Assembly: GCF_011682065.1 (NCBI RefSeq)
Contig: NZ_VUYU01000012.1
Location: 62,001 to 126,000, forward strand
DNA from: Massilia rubra
Lineage (GTDB): Bacteria > Pseudomonadota > Gammaproteobacteria > Burkholderiales > Burkholderiaceae_D
DNA: 64,000 nt
Direction of reading: 5' to 3'
Shown here piece after piece: positions 9,290 to 17,641 of this stretch. Positions within the stretch are counted from its first letter, which is position 1; each line of letters begins with the position of its first letter. The notes under the pieces were generated by a model. That model worked only from the letters and a program-made list of their open reading frames with translations, was not told where the DNA came from and searched no databases. The position numbers and the translations under genes are program-made.

Positions 9290-9301
9290 CGGGGCGCTTG
9301 C

Positions 9302-10186
9302 TTAGCCGAGATGTTTCTTGAAGAAGTCCATGGTGCGCTGCCATGCCAGTTTGGCCGCCGCTTCATCGTAGCGCGGCGTGGTGTCGTTGTTGAAGCCGTG
9401 TTCGACGCCGGGATAGATATAGTGCTGGTAGTCGACCTTGTTGGCCTTGAGCGCCGCTTCGTACGCGGGCCAGCCTGCCAGGATGCGTTCGTCTTTTTCG
9501 GCGTCGTGGATCAGCAGCGGTGTCTTGATCTTCGGCACTTCGGCGGCCGGTGTCTGGGCGCCGTAGAACGGCACCGACGCGGCCAGGTGCTTGACCACGG
9601 TCGGCAGGTAGTTGGCGATGCCGCCGCCGTAGCAGAAACCGACCACGCCGACTTTGCCGCTGCCGCCTGGCATGGCCTTGAGGATGGCGCTCGCTTCGAC
9701 GAAGTCGGCGCGTGTCTTGGCCTGGTCGAGTTTGCCGAACAGTTCGCGCGCCTTGTCTTCGTCGCCGGGGTAGCCGCCCAGCGGGAACAGGGCGTCGGGG
9801 GCGAATGCGATGTAGTTCTCGAGCGCGACGCGGCGGGCGATGTCTTCGATGTGCGGATTCAAGCCACGGTTTTCGTGCACGACCAGGATGGTGGGCAGCT
9901 TGCCTTTGGCGTTGGCCGGCTGGACCAGGTAGCCGCGCAACTTGCCGTAGCCCTGGGGGGAGGGATACTCGACGTAGCTGGCCTTGATGCGCGGATCTGC
10001 CGGGGCGACGACCTGGGCCGCGAAACTGGGGGAGAGCGCCGCCAGCATGCCGGCCGCGGTGGCGCCGCCGACCGCGTAGCGGCCCGCCTGCGACAGGAAG
10101 CCGCGGCGGTCGAGCTGGCCGTGTACATACTGGTCGAATAACTTCAGCACTTCGGGATCGAAATCGTTAGCGGTCATGCGGGTCAT
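9302..10186 (-). CDS. Dienelactone hydrolase family protein, probable Tat-exported
   Basis: 294-residue alpha/beta hydrolase of the dienelactone hydrolase (carboxymethylenebutenolidase) family. The nucleophile is C185 in GFCYGG, with D232 (or D228) and H263 in VEHGFNND completing a Cys-Asp-His triad. The N-terminal part carries DRRGFLSQAGR followed by a hydrophobic stretch and a likely cleavage site after SFAA, which fits a twin-arginine signal and places the enzyme in the periplasm. The ATG at 10186 has GAGGAG ahead of it; the open frame further upstream runs into the repeat region and lacks a ribosome site. Substrate unknown; the family hydrolyses lactones and esters. Confidence 0.88.
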   Translation of the reverse strand: MTRMTANDFDPEVLKLFDQYVHGQLDRRGFLSQAGRYAVGGATAAGMLAALSPSFAAQVVAPADPRIKASYVEYPSPQGYGKLRGYLVQPANAKGKLPTILVVHENRGLNPHIEDIARRVALENYIAFAPDALFPLGGYPGDEDKARELFGKLDQAKTRADFVEASAILKAMPGGSGKVGVVGFCYGGGIANYLPTVVKHLAASVPFYGAQTPAAEVPKIKTPLLIHDAEKDERILAGWPAYEAALKANKVDYQHYIYPGVEHGFNNDTTPRYDEAAAKLAWQRTMDFFKKHLG

Positions 10187-10350
10187 CGTTGACGTCTCCT
10201 CGTAGTTGCGGTGGAGCCGGGAATGGCTCCGTGGCGATCCGATCATACCTTGCTTGAGGGCTTGATGCAGGGTGGGTGCGGGAGGGTGAAACAGGTAGGC
10301 GTCGAACAGCCGTCCAGAGCCGCCCGGAGCCGTCGCAAGCAGTCCGCTAA

Positions 10351-10464
10351 CGTCGCCCCCGCGCCAAGGCGGGCCCTCGGCGGGGGGCCAAGTTTTTGGC
10401 GCGGTCACCGGCTACGGAACCTACTTGGGCCCCCGCCGAGGGCCGCCTTGGCGCGGGGGCGACG
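10351..10464. repeat. Large imperfect inverted repeat (about 41-bp arms)
   Basis: The arms lie at about 10351-10392 and 10424-10464 and begin cgtcgcccccgcgccaaggc on each strand; reading one against the reverse complement of the other needs only one single-base gap and one further change near the loop. The loop is about 31 bp. The arms are extremely GC-rich, so the RNA or a cruciform would be very stable. It occupies most of the 338-bp gap between the hydrolase start and the sulfate-binding protein stop. It may be a mobile palindromic (MITE- or REP-like) unit or a strong hairpin terminator for the sulfate-binding gene, though it starts about 60 bp past that stop and lacks a T run. Confidence 0.75.
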
Positions 10465-10524
10465 GTGCAGGCGCGACGGTCCCGGGGCGACCTTGCAGAG
10501 GCAATGCCGCCCGGGTGACCGCGA

Positions 10525-11532
10525 TTACTTCTTGCCCGTCAGATAAACCTGATCGAACACGCCACCATCGGCAAAGTGGGCCTTCTGCGCCTTGGTCCAG
10601 CCGCCCGCCGCTTCGTCAATCGTGAACAACTTGACCTTGGGGAACTGCGCGGCGTATTTGGCGGCAATCTTCGGCACCACCGGGCGGTAGTAATTCTTGG
10701 CCGCGATTTCTTGCCCTTCGTCGGTGTAGAGGAATTCCAGGTACGCTTGCGCCACCTTGCGCGTGCCGTGCTTGTCCACCACCTTGTCGACCACCGACAC
10801 CGGCGGCTCGGCCAGGATACTGAGCGATGGCGCAACAATATCGACCTTGTCCGGGCCAAGTTCCTTGATCGCCAGCAAAGCTTCGTTTTCCCAGGCGATC
10901 AGCACGTCGCCAATGCCGCGTTCCACGAACGTCGTGGTGGCGCCGCGCGCGCCCGAATCGAGCACCGGCACGTTCTTGTACAGCTTGCTGATGAATTCCT
11001 TGGCCGTCGCTTCGGTGGCGCCCGGCTGGCGCAGGGCGTAGCCCCAGGCCGCCAGGTGGTTCCAGCGCGCGCCGCCCGAGGTTTTCGGGTTCGGGGTGAT
11101 CACGGCAACGCCCGGCTTGACCAGGTCGTTCCAATCCTTGATGCCTTTCGGATTGCCCTTGCGCACCAAAAACACGATCGTTGAGGTGTACGGCGCACTG
11201 TTGTGCTGCAAGCGCTTTTGCCACTGCGGCGCGACAATGCCGCGCTCGGCGATGGCGTCGATGTCGTAGGCCAGCGCGAGCGTGACCACGTCCGCTTCCA
11301 GCCCGTCGATGACGCCACGGGCCTGCTTGCCCGAACCGCCGTGCGATTGCTTGATCGAGACGTTGTCGCCGGTCTTGGCTTTCCATTGCTTGGCGAACGC
11401 GGTATTGACGTCCTGGTACAGTTCGCGGGTCGGGTCGTACGACACGTTGAGCAAGGTGACGTCAGCGGCAATGGCAGCTTGTGACAGCAGGGTCAGTGCG
11501 ATCAGTGACTGGCTTATTGTTTTTAACAGCAT
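10525..11532 (-). CDS. sbp: Sulfate/thiosulfate ABC transporter substrate-binding protein
   Basis: 335-residue periplasmic binding protein of the Sbp/CysP family. Signal peptide with likely cleavage after QAAIA, then the family signature [11 protein letters not shown] and the [20 protein letters not shown] segment that contributes to sulfate binding. Other family regions such as [12 protein letters not shown] and [11 protein letters not shown] are present. No cysT/cysW permease or cysA ATPase gene is adjacent, so it must work with components coded elsewhere or be a stand-alone paralogue. Sbp and CysP cannot be separated with confidence from sequence alone. The start ATG at 11532 is preceded by a GA-rich stretch. 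Confidence 0.9.
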   Translation of the reverse strand: MLLKTISQSLIALTLLSQAAIAADVTLLNVSYDPTRELYQDVNTAFAKQWKAKTGDNVSIKQSHGGSGKQARGVIDGLEADVVTLALAYDIDAIAERGIVAPQWQKRLQHNSAPYTSTIVFLVRKGNPKGIKDWNDLVKPGVAVITPNPKTSGGARWNHLAAWGYALRQPGATEATAKEFISKLYKNVPVLDSGARGATTTFVERGIGDVLIAWENEALLAIKELGPDKVDIVAPSLSILAEPPVSVVDKVVDKHGTRKVAQAYLEFLYTDEGQEIAAKNYYRPVVPKIAAKYAAQFPKVKLFTIDEAAGGWTKAQKAHFADGGVFDQVYLTGKK

Positions 11533-11623
11533 GGCGGGCTCTCTCGGTGGGAAGTTCGGGAGTACTCAGCATAAGTGCCGCCCACCGGAAAGAACACGAA
11601 TTAAATCAGCTTTGCATATGCGT

Positions 11624-11836
11624 TTAATGCGCCTTGGAGAGGATCAGCAGCCAGCGCCGCATCAGCAGCACTTCGACGTGGCCCGGTTCGACCCCGGTGT
11701 CGCATTCGATGATGGGATTGACCGCGTAGAAGCGCTTGCGGAAATCGCGCGTGACCAGCACTTCGCGGCGGCCGAGGCGCATCAGGAATGGGGTTGGAGC
11801 GTATTCGAGGCCGAAGTTACCGTTCAGTGGTGTCAT
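11624..11836 (-). CDS. Small conserved-looking hypothetical protein
   Basis: 70-residue protein starting MTPLNGNFGLEY at an ATG with AAAGGA seven bases before it; a longer frame exists to 11905 but lacks a ribosome site. It has mixed charged and hydrophobic residues, no signal peptide, no TM segment and ends in RRWLLILSKAH. The composition (REVLVTRDFRKRFYAVNP) looks like a folded small domain. No function recognised. Confidence 0.6.
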   Translation of the reverse strand: MTPLNGNFGLEYAPTPFLMRLGRREVLVTRDFRKRFYAVNPIIECDTGVEPGHVEVLLMRRWLLILSKAH

Positions 11837-12191
11837 GACAAATTCCTTTGTGGGTTTGCGTTGATCGAGTGATTCAAGAATAGCACAACTACTGTATAAA
11901 ACCACAGGACTGTATGAATAAACAGTTGTCTGTCGTTTTGGAGCATCGGCCCTCCCGGCGGGCGATTCCTCCCGGCAATGACGCGTAACATTTGGCTCTC
12001 AGCAACATTTTGATTGACTCCTGTGCAAGTCGCGGCGATACTGCGCGCACCCCGGCTGTTGCCGCATGTGATCTGGCGTATGATGCCAAGTGTCACGTCC
12101 ATGCCAGATGGAACCGGGAAAACGGTTTTCATGCAGCCCGCAGTGCTCCTCAAGGCCTGTTGCGGCGCGTTCATTGATTGGGGCTTTCCTT
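11837..12191. other. Intergenic region without recognised features
   Basis: 355 bp between divergent genes. It must hold promoters for the 11624-11836 gene (minus) and the 12192-12512 gene (plus). I see no clear dyad, RNA gene or additional coding region; short open frames here lack ribosome sites. Confidence 0.5.
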
Positions 12192-12512
12192 ATGCCTGAC
12201 CCAAAGGCGGTCGATACGGCGCTGTACAACTCCGTGCGCAAAGAGGTGGCGCGCCATATCCGGCACAAACTGCGCAGCATGGAGTTCGACGTGACCGCAC
12301 TCGAACTGCATAATTCGAGCTCGACCAAGACGCTGCGGGTGTACGTCACCATCAGCCGCACCACCAACCTCAAGGCACTCTACCTGGCCGAAACCATCGT
12401 CTGCGAGGAATTGCAGGCGCAATTCGGCTTGCAGCCGCACGCCTTTTACTGGCGCTACTCTCCCGAGCACAAAGCTGCGGAGGCGGCCACGCCCGGGCCG
12501 ACGGCACACTGA
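12192..12512 (+). CDS. Hypothetical protein, 106 residues
   Basis: Starts MPDPKAVDTALYNS. Contains an alternating strand-helix pattern (VTALELHNSSSTKTLRVYVTIS then NLKALYLAETIVCEELQAQFG), suggesting a small alpha/beta domain. No signal or TM segment. The ATG at 12192 is the best position by homology-like composition, although the ribosome site is weak (GGGG about ten bases upstream). It is followed 11 bp later by a CheY-like regulator and may form an operon with it. No family recognised. Confidence 0.6.
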   Translation: MPDPKAVDTALYNSVRKEVARHIRHKLRSMEFDVTALELHNSSSTKTLRVYVTISRTTNLKALYLAETIVCEELQAQFGLQPHAFYWRYSPEHKAAEAATPGPTAH

Positions 12513-12523
12513 AATGATTTGTC

Positions 12524-12889
12524 ATGGCTAGTCAAAAAATCCTTGTCGTCGACGATTCGCTGGTGCAGCGCCTGATCGTCTCCGAATTGCTGACCCTGCA
12601 CGGGCACCGCGTGATCCTGGCCACCGACGGCAGGGAAGCGGTGGCCATGGCGCGCAGCGAGCTGCCGGACCTGATCGTCATGGATGTGGTCATGCCCAAC
12701 CTGAACGGCTTCCAGGCCACGCGCGCCATCACCAGCGACGAAGCAACCTGGCATATTCCGGTGATCCTGCTCACCAGCAAGGACATGGAGTCGGACCGGG
12801 TCTGGGCCTTGCGCCAAGGCGCCACCGCGTTCCTGAACAAGCCGCTCGACCACGCGGCGCTGCTGGAGCTGGTCGACAGGCTGGAATAG
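12524..12889 (+). CDS. Single-domain response regulator, PilH/CheY-like
   Basis: 121-residue stand-alone receiver with acidic pair D10-D11, phospho-acceptor D54 in IVMDVVMPNLNGFQATR, conserved T/S in LLTSKD and K of NKPLDH. The phrases MPNLNGFQATR and DRVWALRQGA resemble PilH of the twitching-motility chemosensory system, but no pil gene is adjacent, so it is left as a PilH/CheY-like protein. Such proteins relay or drain phosphate from a histidine kinase. Eleven bases separate it from the upstream hypothetical gene, consistent with co-transcription. Confidence 0.88.
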   Translation: MASQKILVVDDSLVQRLIVSELLTLHGHRVILATDGREAVAMARSELPDLIVMDVVMPNLNGFQATRAITSDEATWHIPVILLTSKDMESDRVWALRQGATAFLNKPLDHAALLELVDRLE

Positions 12890-13003
12890 ACGGGCTGCGG
12901 AGCGTAGCGGCGGTCTGTGCGCTACCAAGAACGGCGCCTCATGTAAGATTGCAAACGTTGCCGAGCCGCTGGTGCCGGCCGAGAACAATCGTCCATCGTC
13001 ATC

Positions 13004-13717
13004 GTGATCAAAGTCCATCCGCGTGTCCGCAGTTTCGTCGCCGCCCGCCTCAGTCCCGAAGGCGAGCTCGGCCTGCATATGACCATCGGCGTCATCCTGA
13101 TGATGGTCGCCGCCGCCGTGTTCGGCAACCTGGCCGCCGACGTGGTCTCGCACGACGACATCACCGAGCTCGACGCCTTCCTGGCCGACTGGTTCCACAG
13201 CCATAAGAACAGCGTCTGGACCAATCCCATGCTGTTCATCACCCACACCCACGACGTGCTTGGCGTGTCGATCATGGCGAGCGCGCTGGGACTGTATTTC
13301 TACCTGAAGAAAGCGCGCTACTGGCTGATCTGCCTGGTACTGGCGGTGCCCGGCGGGCAATTGCTGAACGTGCTGCTCAAGACCATTTTCCAGCGCGCCC
13401 GCCCCAGCTTCGACGAGCCCCTGCTGACCCTGGCCACCTACAGTTTCCCCAGTGGACATACGCTGGGCGCCACCGTGTTCTACGGGGTGCTGGCGGCCTA
13501 CCTGGTGTGCGTCGTGCCGCGCTGGAAGGTGCGCATCCCGGCGGTGCTGGGCGCCTGCGCCATGGTGGCGCTGGTGGCCCTGAGCCGGGTGTATCTGGGC
13601 GCGCACTACCTGAGTGACGTGCTCGGCGCCATGGTCGAAGGCTGCGGCTGGCTGGCGGTGTGCATCACCTCCTGCTCGACCCTGCGGCGCCGCCGCGCCG
13701 CCCGCATCAGCGAATGA
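13004..13717 (+). CDS. PAP2-family membrane phosphatase
   Basis: 237-residue multi-pass membrane phosphatase of the type 2 phosphatidic acid phosphatase family. The three catalytic motifs are present: KTIFQRARP, the PSGH motif in YSFPSGHTLGA and SRVYLGAHYLSD. About six hydrophobic helices surround them. It would dephosphorylate lipid phosphates such as phosphatidic acid or undecaprenyl diphosphate at the inner membrane. The start is a GTG at 13004 without a clear ribosome site; a later ATG (13081) would remove the first cytoplasmic segment. It lies directly upstream of a lipid kinase gene and a metallophosphoesterase gene, a setting that suits lipid phosphate turnover. Confidence 0.88.
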   Translation: MIKVHPRVRSFVAARLSPEGELGLHMTIGVILMMVAAAVFGNLAADVVSHDDITELDAFLADWFHSHKNSVWTNPMLFITHTHDVLGVSIMASALGLYFYLKKARYWLICLVLAVPGGQLLNVLLKTIFQRARPSFDEPLLTLATYSFPSGHTLGATVFYGVLAAYLVCVVPRWKVRIPAVLGACAMVALVALSRVYLGAHYLSDVLGAMVEGCGWLAVCITSCSTLRRRRAARISE

Positions 13718-13754
13718 CCCTTTGCCTCATCAACCCATTCCAAGGAGCGCTATC

Positions 13755-14663
13755 CTGACCTCGCCGACCTCGCTGACACCGATCGCAGTCATCATCAACG
13801 GCAGCGCCGGCAGCGGCCACGACGACGCGCGCGCCGCCGAGCTGCGCGCCAAGTTCGCCGCCCACGGCATGGCGGCCGACGTCACCCTGGCGCGCGGCGG
13901 CGCCGAGTTGATCGGCGCGGCCAGGGCGGCGCGCGAGGCCGGCAAGCAGATCGTGGTGGCGGGCGGCGGCGACGGCACCATCAACGCGGTCGCCTCGCAA
14001 CTGGTCGGCAGCGAAGTGGCCTTCGGCGTGCTGCCGATGGGCACCCTGAACCACTTCGCCAAGGACCTCGGCATTCCGCTGGCGCTCGACGAGGCTATCC
14101 GCAACGTGGCGCAGGGGCGGCGCACCAGGGTCGACGTGGGCGAGGTGAACGGCACGATTTTCCTCAACAATTCCAGCCTCGGGCTGTATCCGGACATCGT
14201 GCGCGACCGCGAAAAGCAGCAGCGCCGGCTGGGACGCGGCAAGTGGCTGGCGGCCGGCTGGGCCACGCTGACCGCGCTGCGCCGTTATCCGTTCCTGAGC
14301 CTGCGCCTGAAGGTGGGTGACGACGAGCACGCGCGGCGCACGCCGTTTGTCTTCATCGGCAATAATGAATACACGATGCAGGGCTTGAGCGTGGGCGAGC
14401 GCCAGCGCCTCGACGGCGGCAAGCTGAGCCTGTACGTGGCGCAGCGCCCGGGTCGGCTGGGCTTGCTGCGGCTGGGCTGGAGCGCCTTGTGGGGCAGCCT
14501 GGCGCAGGAGCGCGATTTCGACGTGCTTACTGTGGAAAACATGGAAATCGCCACCCGCCACACGCGTTTGCGGGTGGCCACCGATGGCGAAGTCACCGTC
14601 ATGACGACCCCGCTGCGCTACCGGATCCGTCCGGCCGCGCTGACGGTCGTGGTCCCAACTTGA
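13755..14663 (+). CDS. Diacylglycerol/lipid kinase family protein, probable CTG start
   Basis: 302-residue lipid kinase of the DAGK catalytic (YegS/BmrU/LCB5) family. It has the nucleotide-binding GGGDGTIN motif and GVLPMGTLNHFAKDLGI, then the family's C-terminal beta domain with the NNSSLGLYPDIV and FIGNNEYTMQG elements. No ATG or GTG lies in frame between the end of the PAP2 gene and the start of the conserved domain. AAGGAG at 13742-13747 stands seven bases before a CTG at 13755, so a CTG start is the best reading; a TTG at 13722 is the alternative but has no ribosome site. The product would phosphorylate diacylglycerol or a related lipid, the reverse of the PAP2 reaction next door. Confidence 0.85.
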   Translation: MTSPTSLTPIAVIINGSAGSGHDDARAAELRAKFAAHGMAADVTLARGGAELIGAARAAREAGKQIVVAGGGDGTINAVASQLVGSEVAFGVLPMGTLNHFAKDLGIPLALDEAIRNVAQGRRTRVDVGEVNGTIFLNNSSLGLYPDIVRDREKQQRRLGRGKWLAAGWATLTALRRYPFLSLRLKVGDDEHARRTPFVFIGNNEYTMQGLSVGERQRLDGGKLSLYVAQRPGRLGLLRLGWSALWGSLAQERDFDVLTVENMEIATRHTRLRVATDGEVTVMTTPLRYRIRPAALTVVVPT

Positions 14664-14672
14664 GGAGTTAAC

Positions 14673-15509
14673 ATGCGTACATTGGTTCATCTGTCGGATT
14701 TGCACTTCGGCCGTGTCGACGAAAAACTACTCGCCCCCTTGCGCGAGCTGGTCGAACGCATCGCGCCGGACGTGGTGGTGGTGTCGGGCGACCTGACCCA
14801 GCGCGCCAAGAGCGAGGAGTTCGAGGCCGCCAAGGCCTGGCTCGACACCTTGCCGGGGCCGCAGATCATCGTGCCGGGCAATCACGATATTTCGCTCTAC
14901 AACGTGTTCCGGCGCTTTTTGCAGCCGCTCACGCGCTACAAGCGCTACATCACCGACGATCTCGACCCGATCTTCGTGGACGACGAAATCGCGGTACTGG
15001 GCGTCAATACCGCGCGTTCGCTGACCTTCAAGGACGGCCGGGTCAACGACGAGCAGGTGGCCATGATCCGCAAGCAGTTGGCCGGGCTGGACCCGGCCAT
15101 CACGCGCATCATCGTCACCCATCACCCGTTCGACCTGCCCAAGACCGAGGATGACGACGACCTGGTCGACCGCGCGCCGGCGGCGATGAAGGCGTTCGCC
15201 GAATGCGGCGTCGACTTGCTGCTGTCCGGGCACATGCACACCAGTCATGCCGGCAACACTTCGGAGCGCTACCAGATGAGCGAGTACGCGGCGCTGGTGG
15301 TGCAGGCGGGCACGGCCACCTCGACGCGCGGACGCGGCGAAGTGAACTCGTTCAACGTGGTGCGGGTCGAGCAACAGCGGGTCGAAGTGGACCGCTACGG
15401 CTGGGACGAGGTGGGATTGCGCTTTTCGCTGATGAAGACCGAGCCGTTTTTACGCACCGGCAATATCTGGTCGGGCCATACCGAAGGCTTGATGGCCAGC
15501 GGGATTTAG
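14673..15509 (+). CDS. Metallophosphoesterase, CpdA-like
   Basis: 278-residue calcineurin-like phosphoesterase of the class III cyclic-nucleotide phosphodiesterase/Icc type. All metal-binding motifs are present in order: DLHFGR (9-14), GDLTQ, GNHD, the histidine in THHPFD, and GHMHTSH. The family hydrolyses cAMP or other phosphodiesters with two metal ions in the cytoplasm. AGGAG lies before the ATG and it starts ten bases after the lipid kinase stop, so the two genes are in one operon. Its substrate here is not certain; lipid-related phosphodiester work is possible from context. Confidence 0.88.
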   Translation: MRTLVHLSDLHFGRVDEKLLAPLRELVERIAPDVVVVSGDLTQRAKSEEFEAAKAWLDTLPGPQIIVPGNHDISLYNVFRRFLQPLTRYKRYITDDLDPIFVDDEIAVLGVNTARSLTFKDGRVNDEQVAMIRKQLAGLDPAITRIIVTHHPFDLPKTEDDDDLVDRAPAAMKAFAECGVDLLLSGHMHTSHAGNTSERYQMSEYAALVVQAGTATSTRGRGEVNSFNVVRVEQQRVEVDRYGWDEVGLRFSLMKTEPFLRTGNIWSGHTEGLMASGI

Positions 15510-15600
15510 GCGCACGGCGTGCCGCCGGACAGTACAATAGCCCTTGAGTGGCGGCCGCAGCCAATTTCCGCCCGCACGACTTCATCTACGGAATGGCTCA

Positions 15601-16779
15601 ATGGCTGATATGTCTTCTGCAAGTGCGCGCGGCGCGCCGCTGACGATCGTGCGGGTGCAGGTGTGGAAGGTGCGCATTCCGTACCTGGCGCCCATGCAGT
15701 CCTCGCGCGGGCGCCTGGAAGTGGGCGACAAGGTGCTGCTGCGCTTGAGCGCGCGCGACGGCACGGTGGGCCTGGGCGAGGCCTCGATCATCTTCCCGGC
15801 GCGCGACGGCGAAAGCGCGGACTCCGTGTTTCGCCGCCTGGCCGAGGTCAGCGGGCCGCTGCTGCTGGGCCAGGACGGCGCGCGCATCGTCGCCCTGTTA
15901 CAGATGCTGGCCGGCCTGTCGTCGGAACGGCACGCCTTTCCCACCTCCCTGTGCGCGGTCGACCTGGCGCTGCACGACCTGAAGGCGCGCCACCTCGGCA
16001 TTGCGGTGGCCGACCTGCTCGGCGGCGCCACGCGCGAGCGCTTTCCCCTTTCGCGCAGCATGGCCATGCCGGACGAACGCACGGCGGTGCAGTCGGCCTG
16101 CGCCCTGGTGGAGAGGGGATACCGCCTGCTGACCCTGAAAGGCAGCGCCGACTGGCGCCACGATATCCGCATGGCGCGCGCGGTGCAGCGCGCCGTGGGC
16201 GACCAGGCGCGCCTCGAAATCGATCCCAACCAGGCCTGGCAGTGCAAGGCGGCGCTGGCGGTCGATGCCGCCCTGCGCGAATGCGCGCTCGAATGCATCG
16301 AGCAGCCGTGCGCCTGGTGGGATATCGAGGCCATGCAGCTGATCACGGAGCGCGCGCACGCGCCCATCGCGGCCGATGAAAGCGTGCTCAGTCCGGCCGA
16401 CGCGATGCGCGTGGTGCGCGCGCGCGCGGCCGACATCATCACGGTCAAGCTGGCCAAGTCGGGCGGCTTGCGCGCCTCGGCCGCCATTGTCGAGATTGCC
16501 GCAGCCGGCGGACTGCAGTGCAACCTCGGTTCGAAACACACCTTCGGGGTGGGCAGCGCGGCCCTGTTGCATTTTGCCGCCGCGCACCCCGCCGTGGGCG
16601 AATTCGTCGGCTACGGTTCCGCGCGCGAGCGCTTCGCCGGCGACATCATCAACGAAACCATCGATATCAGCGATGGCCAGGCGCGCTTGCCGCCCGGCCC
16701 CGGCTTCGGCGTGACGCTCGACGAGGCGGCCGTGGCGCGCTTCGCCCTTGCCAGCGCCGACCTGGCGCTAGGCCAGTGA
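15601..16779 (+). CDS. Enolase-superfamily enzyme (mandelate racemase/muconate lactonizing type)
   Basis: 392-residue enzyme with N-terminal capping domain (about 15-140) and C-terminal beta-barrel. The metal ligands appear as D in LEIDPNQAW, E in LECIEQP and D/E in IAADESV; candidate catalytic lysines are in LLTLKGSADW and TVKLAKSGG. The second-strand KxK motif has Thr in the first lysine position, so it may use a subset of the usual chemistry. Likely reactions are racemisation/epimerisation, cycloisomerisation or dehydration of a carboxylate. The start ATG at 15601 is supported by length; another in-frame ATG is nine bases later. The stop overlaps the following gene (GTGA), showing translational coupling. 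Confidence 0.85.
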   Translation: MADMSSASARGAPLTIVRVQVWKVRIPYLAPMQSSRGRLEVGDKVLLRLSARDGTVGLGEASIIFPARDGESADSVFRRLAEVSGPLLLGQDGARIVALLQMLAGLSSERHAFPTSLCAVDLALHDLKARHLGIAVADLLGGATRERFPLSRSMAMPDERTAVQSACALVERGYRLLTLKGSADWRHDIRMARAVQRAVGDQARLEIDPNQAWQCKAALAVDAALRECALECIEQPCAWWDIEAMQLITERAHAPIAADESVLSPADAMRVVRARAADIITVKLAKSGGLRASAAIVEIAAAGGLQCNLGSKHTFGVGSAALLHFAAAHPAVGEFVGYGSARERFAGDIINETIDISDGQARLPPGPGFGVTLDEAAVARFALASADLALGQ

Positions 16780-17639
16780 CGCCGGTGTCCGTTTTCAGCG
16801 CGGATGCGCGGCGCGCGCTGCTGCTGCAAGCCTTGCCCGACTTGTTGCCGATGGCCTCGGCCTACCATACCGGCTGGGTGGTGCTGCAACTGCTGGGCGT
16901 GATCAGCGGCCTGGCCAGCGAGCGCGCGCAGATCGTGCGCGACCTGCGCGCACTGGCGCGCGTACGGCCGGTTGCCTCGGTCTGCATCGCCGGCAGCGCC
17001 GATTGCGGCCTGCTGTCGGTGTTGCACGAGGCCTTCGGCGAGGGCGTCGCCGCGCTCGATGTGCGCATCGCCGACCGTTCGCCGGCGCCGCTGGCGCTGT
17101 GCCGGCGCTACGCCGGGGCGATGGGGTTTGCGGTGACGCCGCAGGTGTGCGACCTGCGCGCGCCGCCCGATCCGGACGCGCCGGGCGTGGACCTGGTGCT
17201 GACCCATTCCCTGCTCAGTTTTATCGCGCCGGCCGAGCGCACCGCGCTGCTCGGGCAACTGGCGGCGCGGCTGGCGCCGGCGGGCAGCTTGCTGCTGTAT
17301 CAAAGCGTGCGCGCGCAGCATGGCGCGGCGCCGCTGGTGTATGCGCCCGAGCAGGTCGAGCGCATGGTCGTGGCCAGCCTGGCCGCCCAGCGCACGGCGG
17401 CGCTGCACCTGCCGCTGCTGGGCGAGCCCGCGCTGGAAGACATCGTGCGCGCCTTTTGCGCCGCCAAGACCACCCATGCGGTGGCGTCAAGCGACGAGCT
17501 GGCCGCCGGCGCCCGCGCCGCCGGCCTGGGCACGGTGCGCTGCGAGCCGCTGCCGGCGCGCGAGCTGCTTGGGCACCGGCCCGCCACGCCGGACAGTCTG
17601 TACGTCAAATGGATGTTGCAGGGACAGCGGGTGGGCTGA
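16776..17639 (+). CDS. SAM-methyltransferase-like protein
   Basis: 287-residue protein with a class I Rossmann-like layout: the SVCIAGSADCGLLSVL segment occupies the SAM-binding motif I position, an acidic strand end DVRIADRSPAPL follows, then VDLVLTHSLLSFI and LAPAGSLLLYQSV correspond to motifs post-II to III. Motif I is unusual (AGSADCG rather than GxGxG), so catalytic competence is uncertain. The GTG at 16776 overlaps the TGA of the enolase-superfamily gene by four bases and is the natural coupled start. The next gene, an adenylate-forming ligase, is convergent and ends two bases away. The product could modify the same small molecule as its neighbours. Confidence 0.7.
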   Translation: MTPVSVFSADARRALLLQALPDLLPMASAYHTGWVVLQLLGVISGLASERAQIVRDLRALARVRPVASVCIAGSADCGLLSVLHEAFGEGVAALDVRIADRSPAPLALCRRYAGAMGFAVTPQVCDLRAPPDPDAPGVDLVLTHSLLSFIAPAERTALLGQLAARLAPAGSLLLYQSVRAQHGAAPLVYAPEQVERMVVASLAAQRTAALHLPLLGEPALEDIVRAFCAAKTTHAVASSDELAAGARAAGLGTVRCEPLPARELLGHRPATPDSLYVKWMLQGQRVG

Positions 17640-17641
17640 GC

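Noticed and set aside
12913-12930. Half-site GTGCGCTACC resembling the 14-bp dyad
   Set aside because: The right half does not match CGNAC, so it was not counted.
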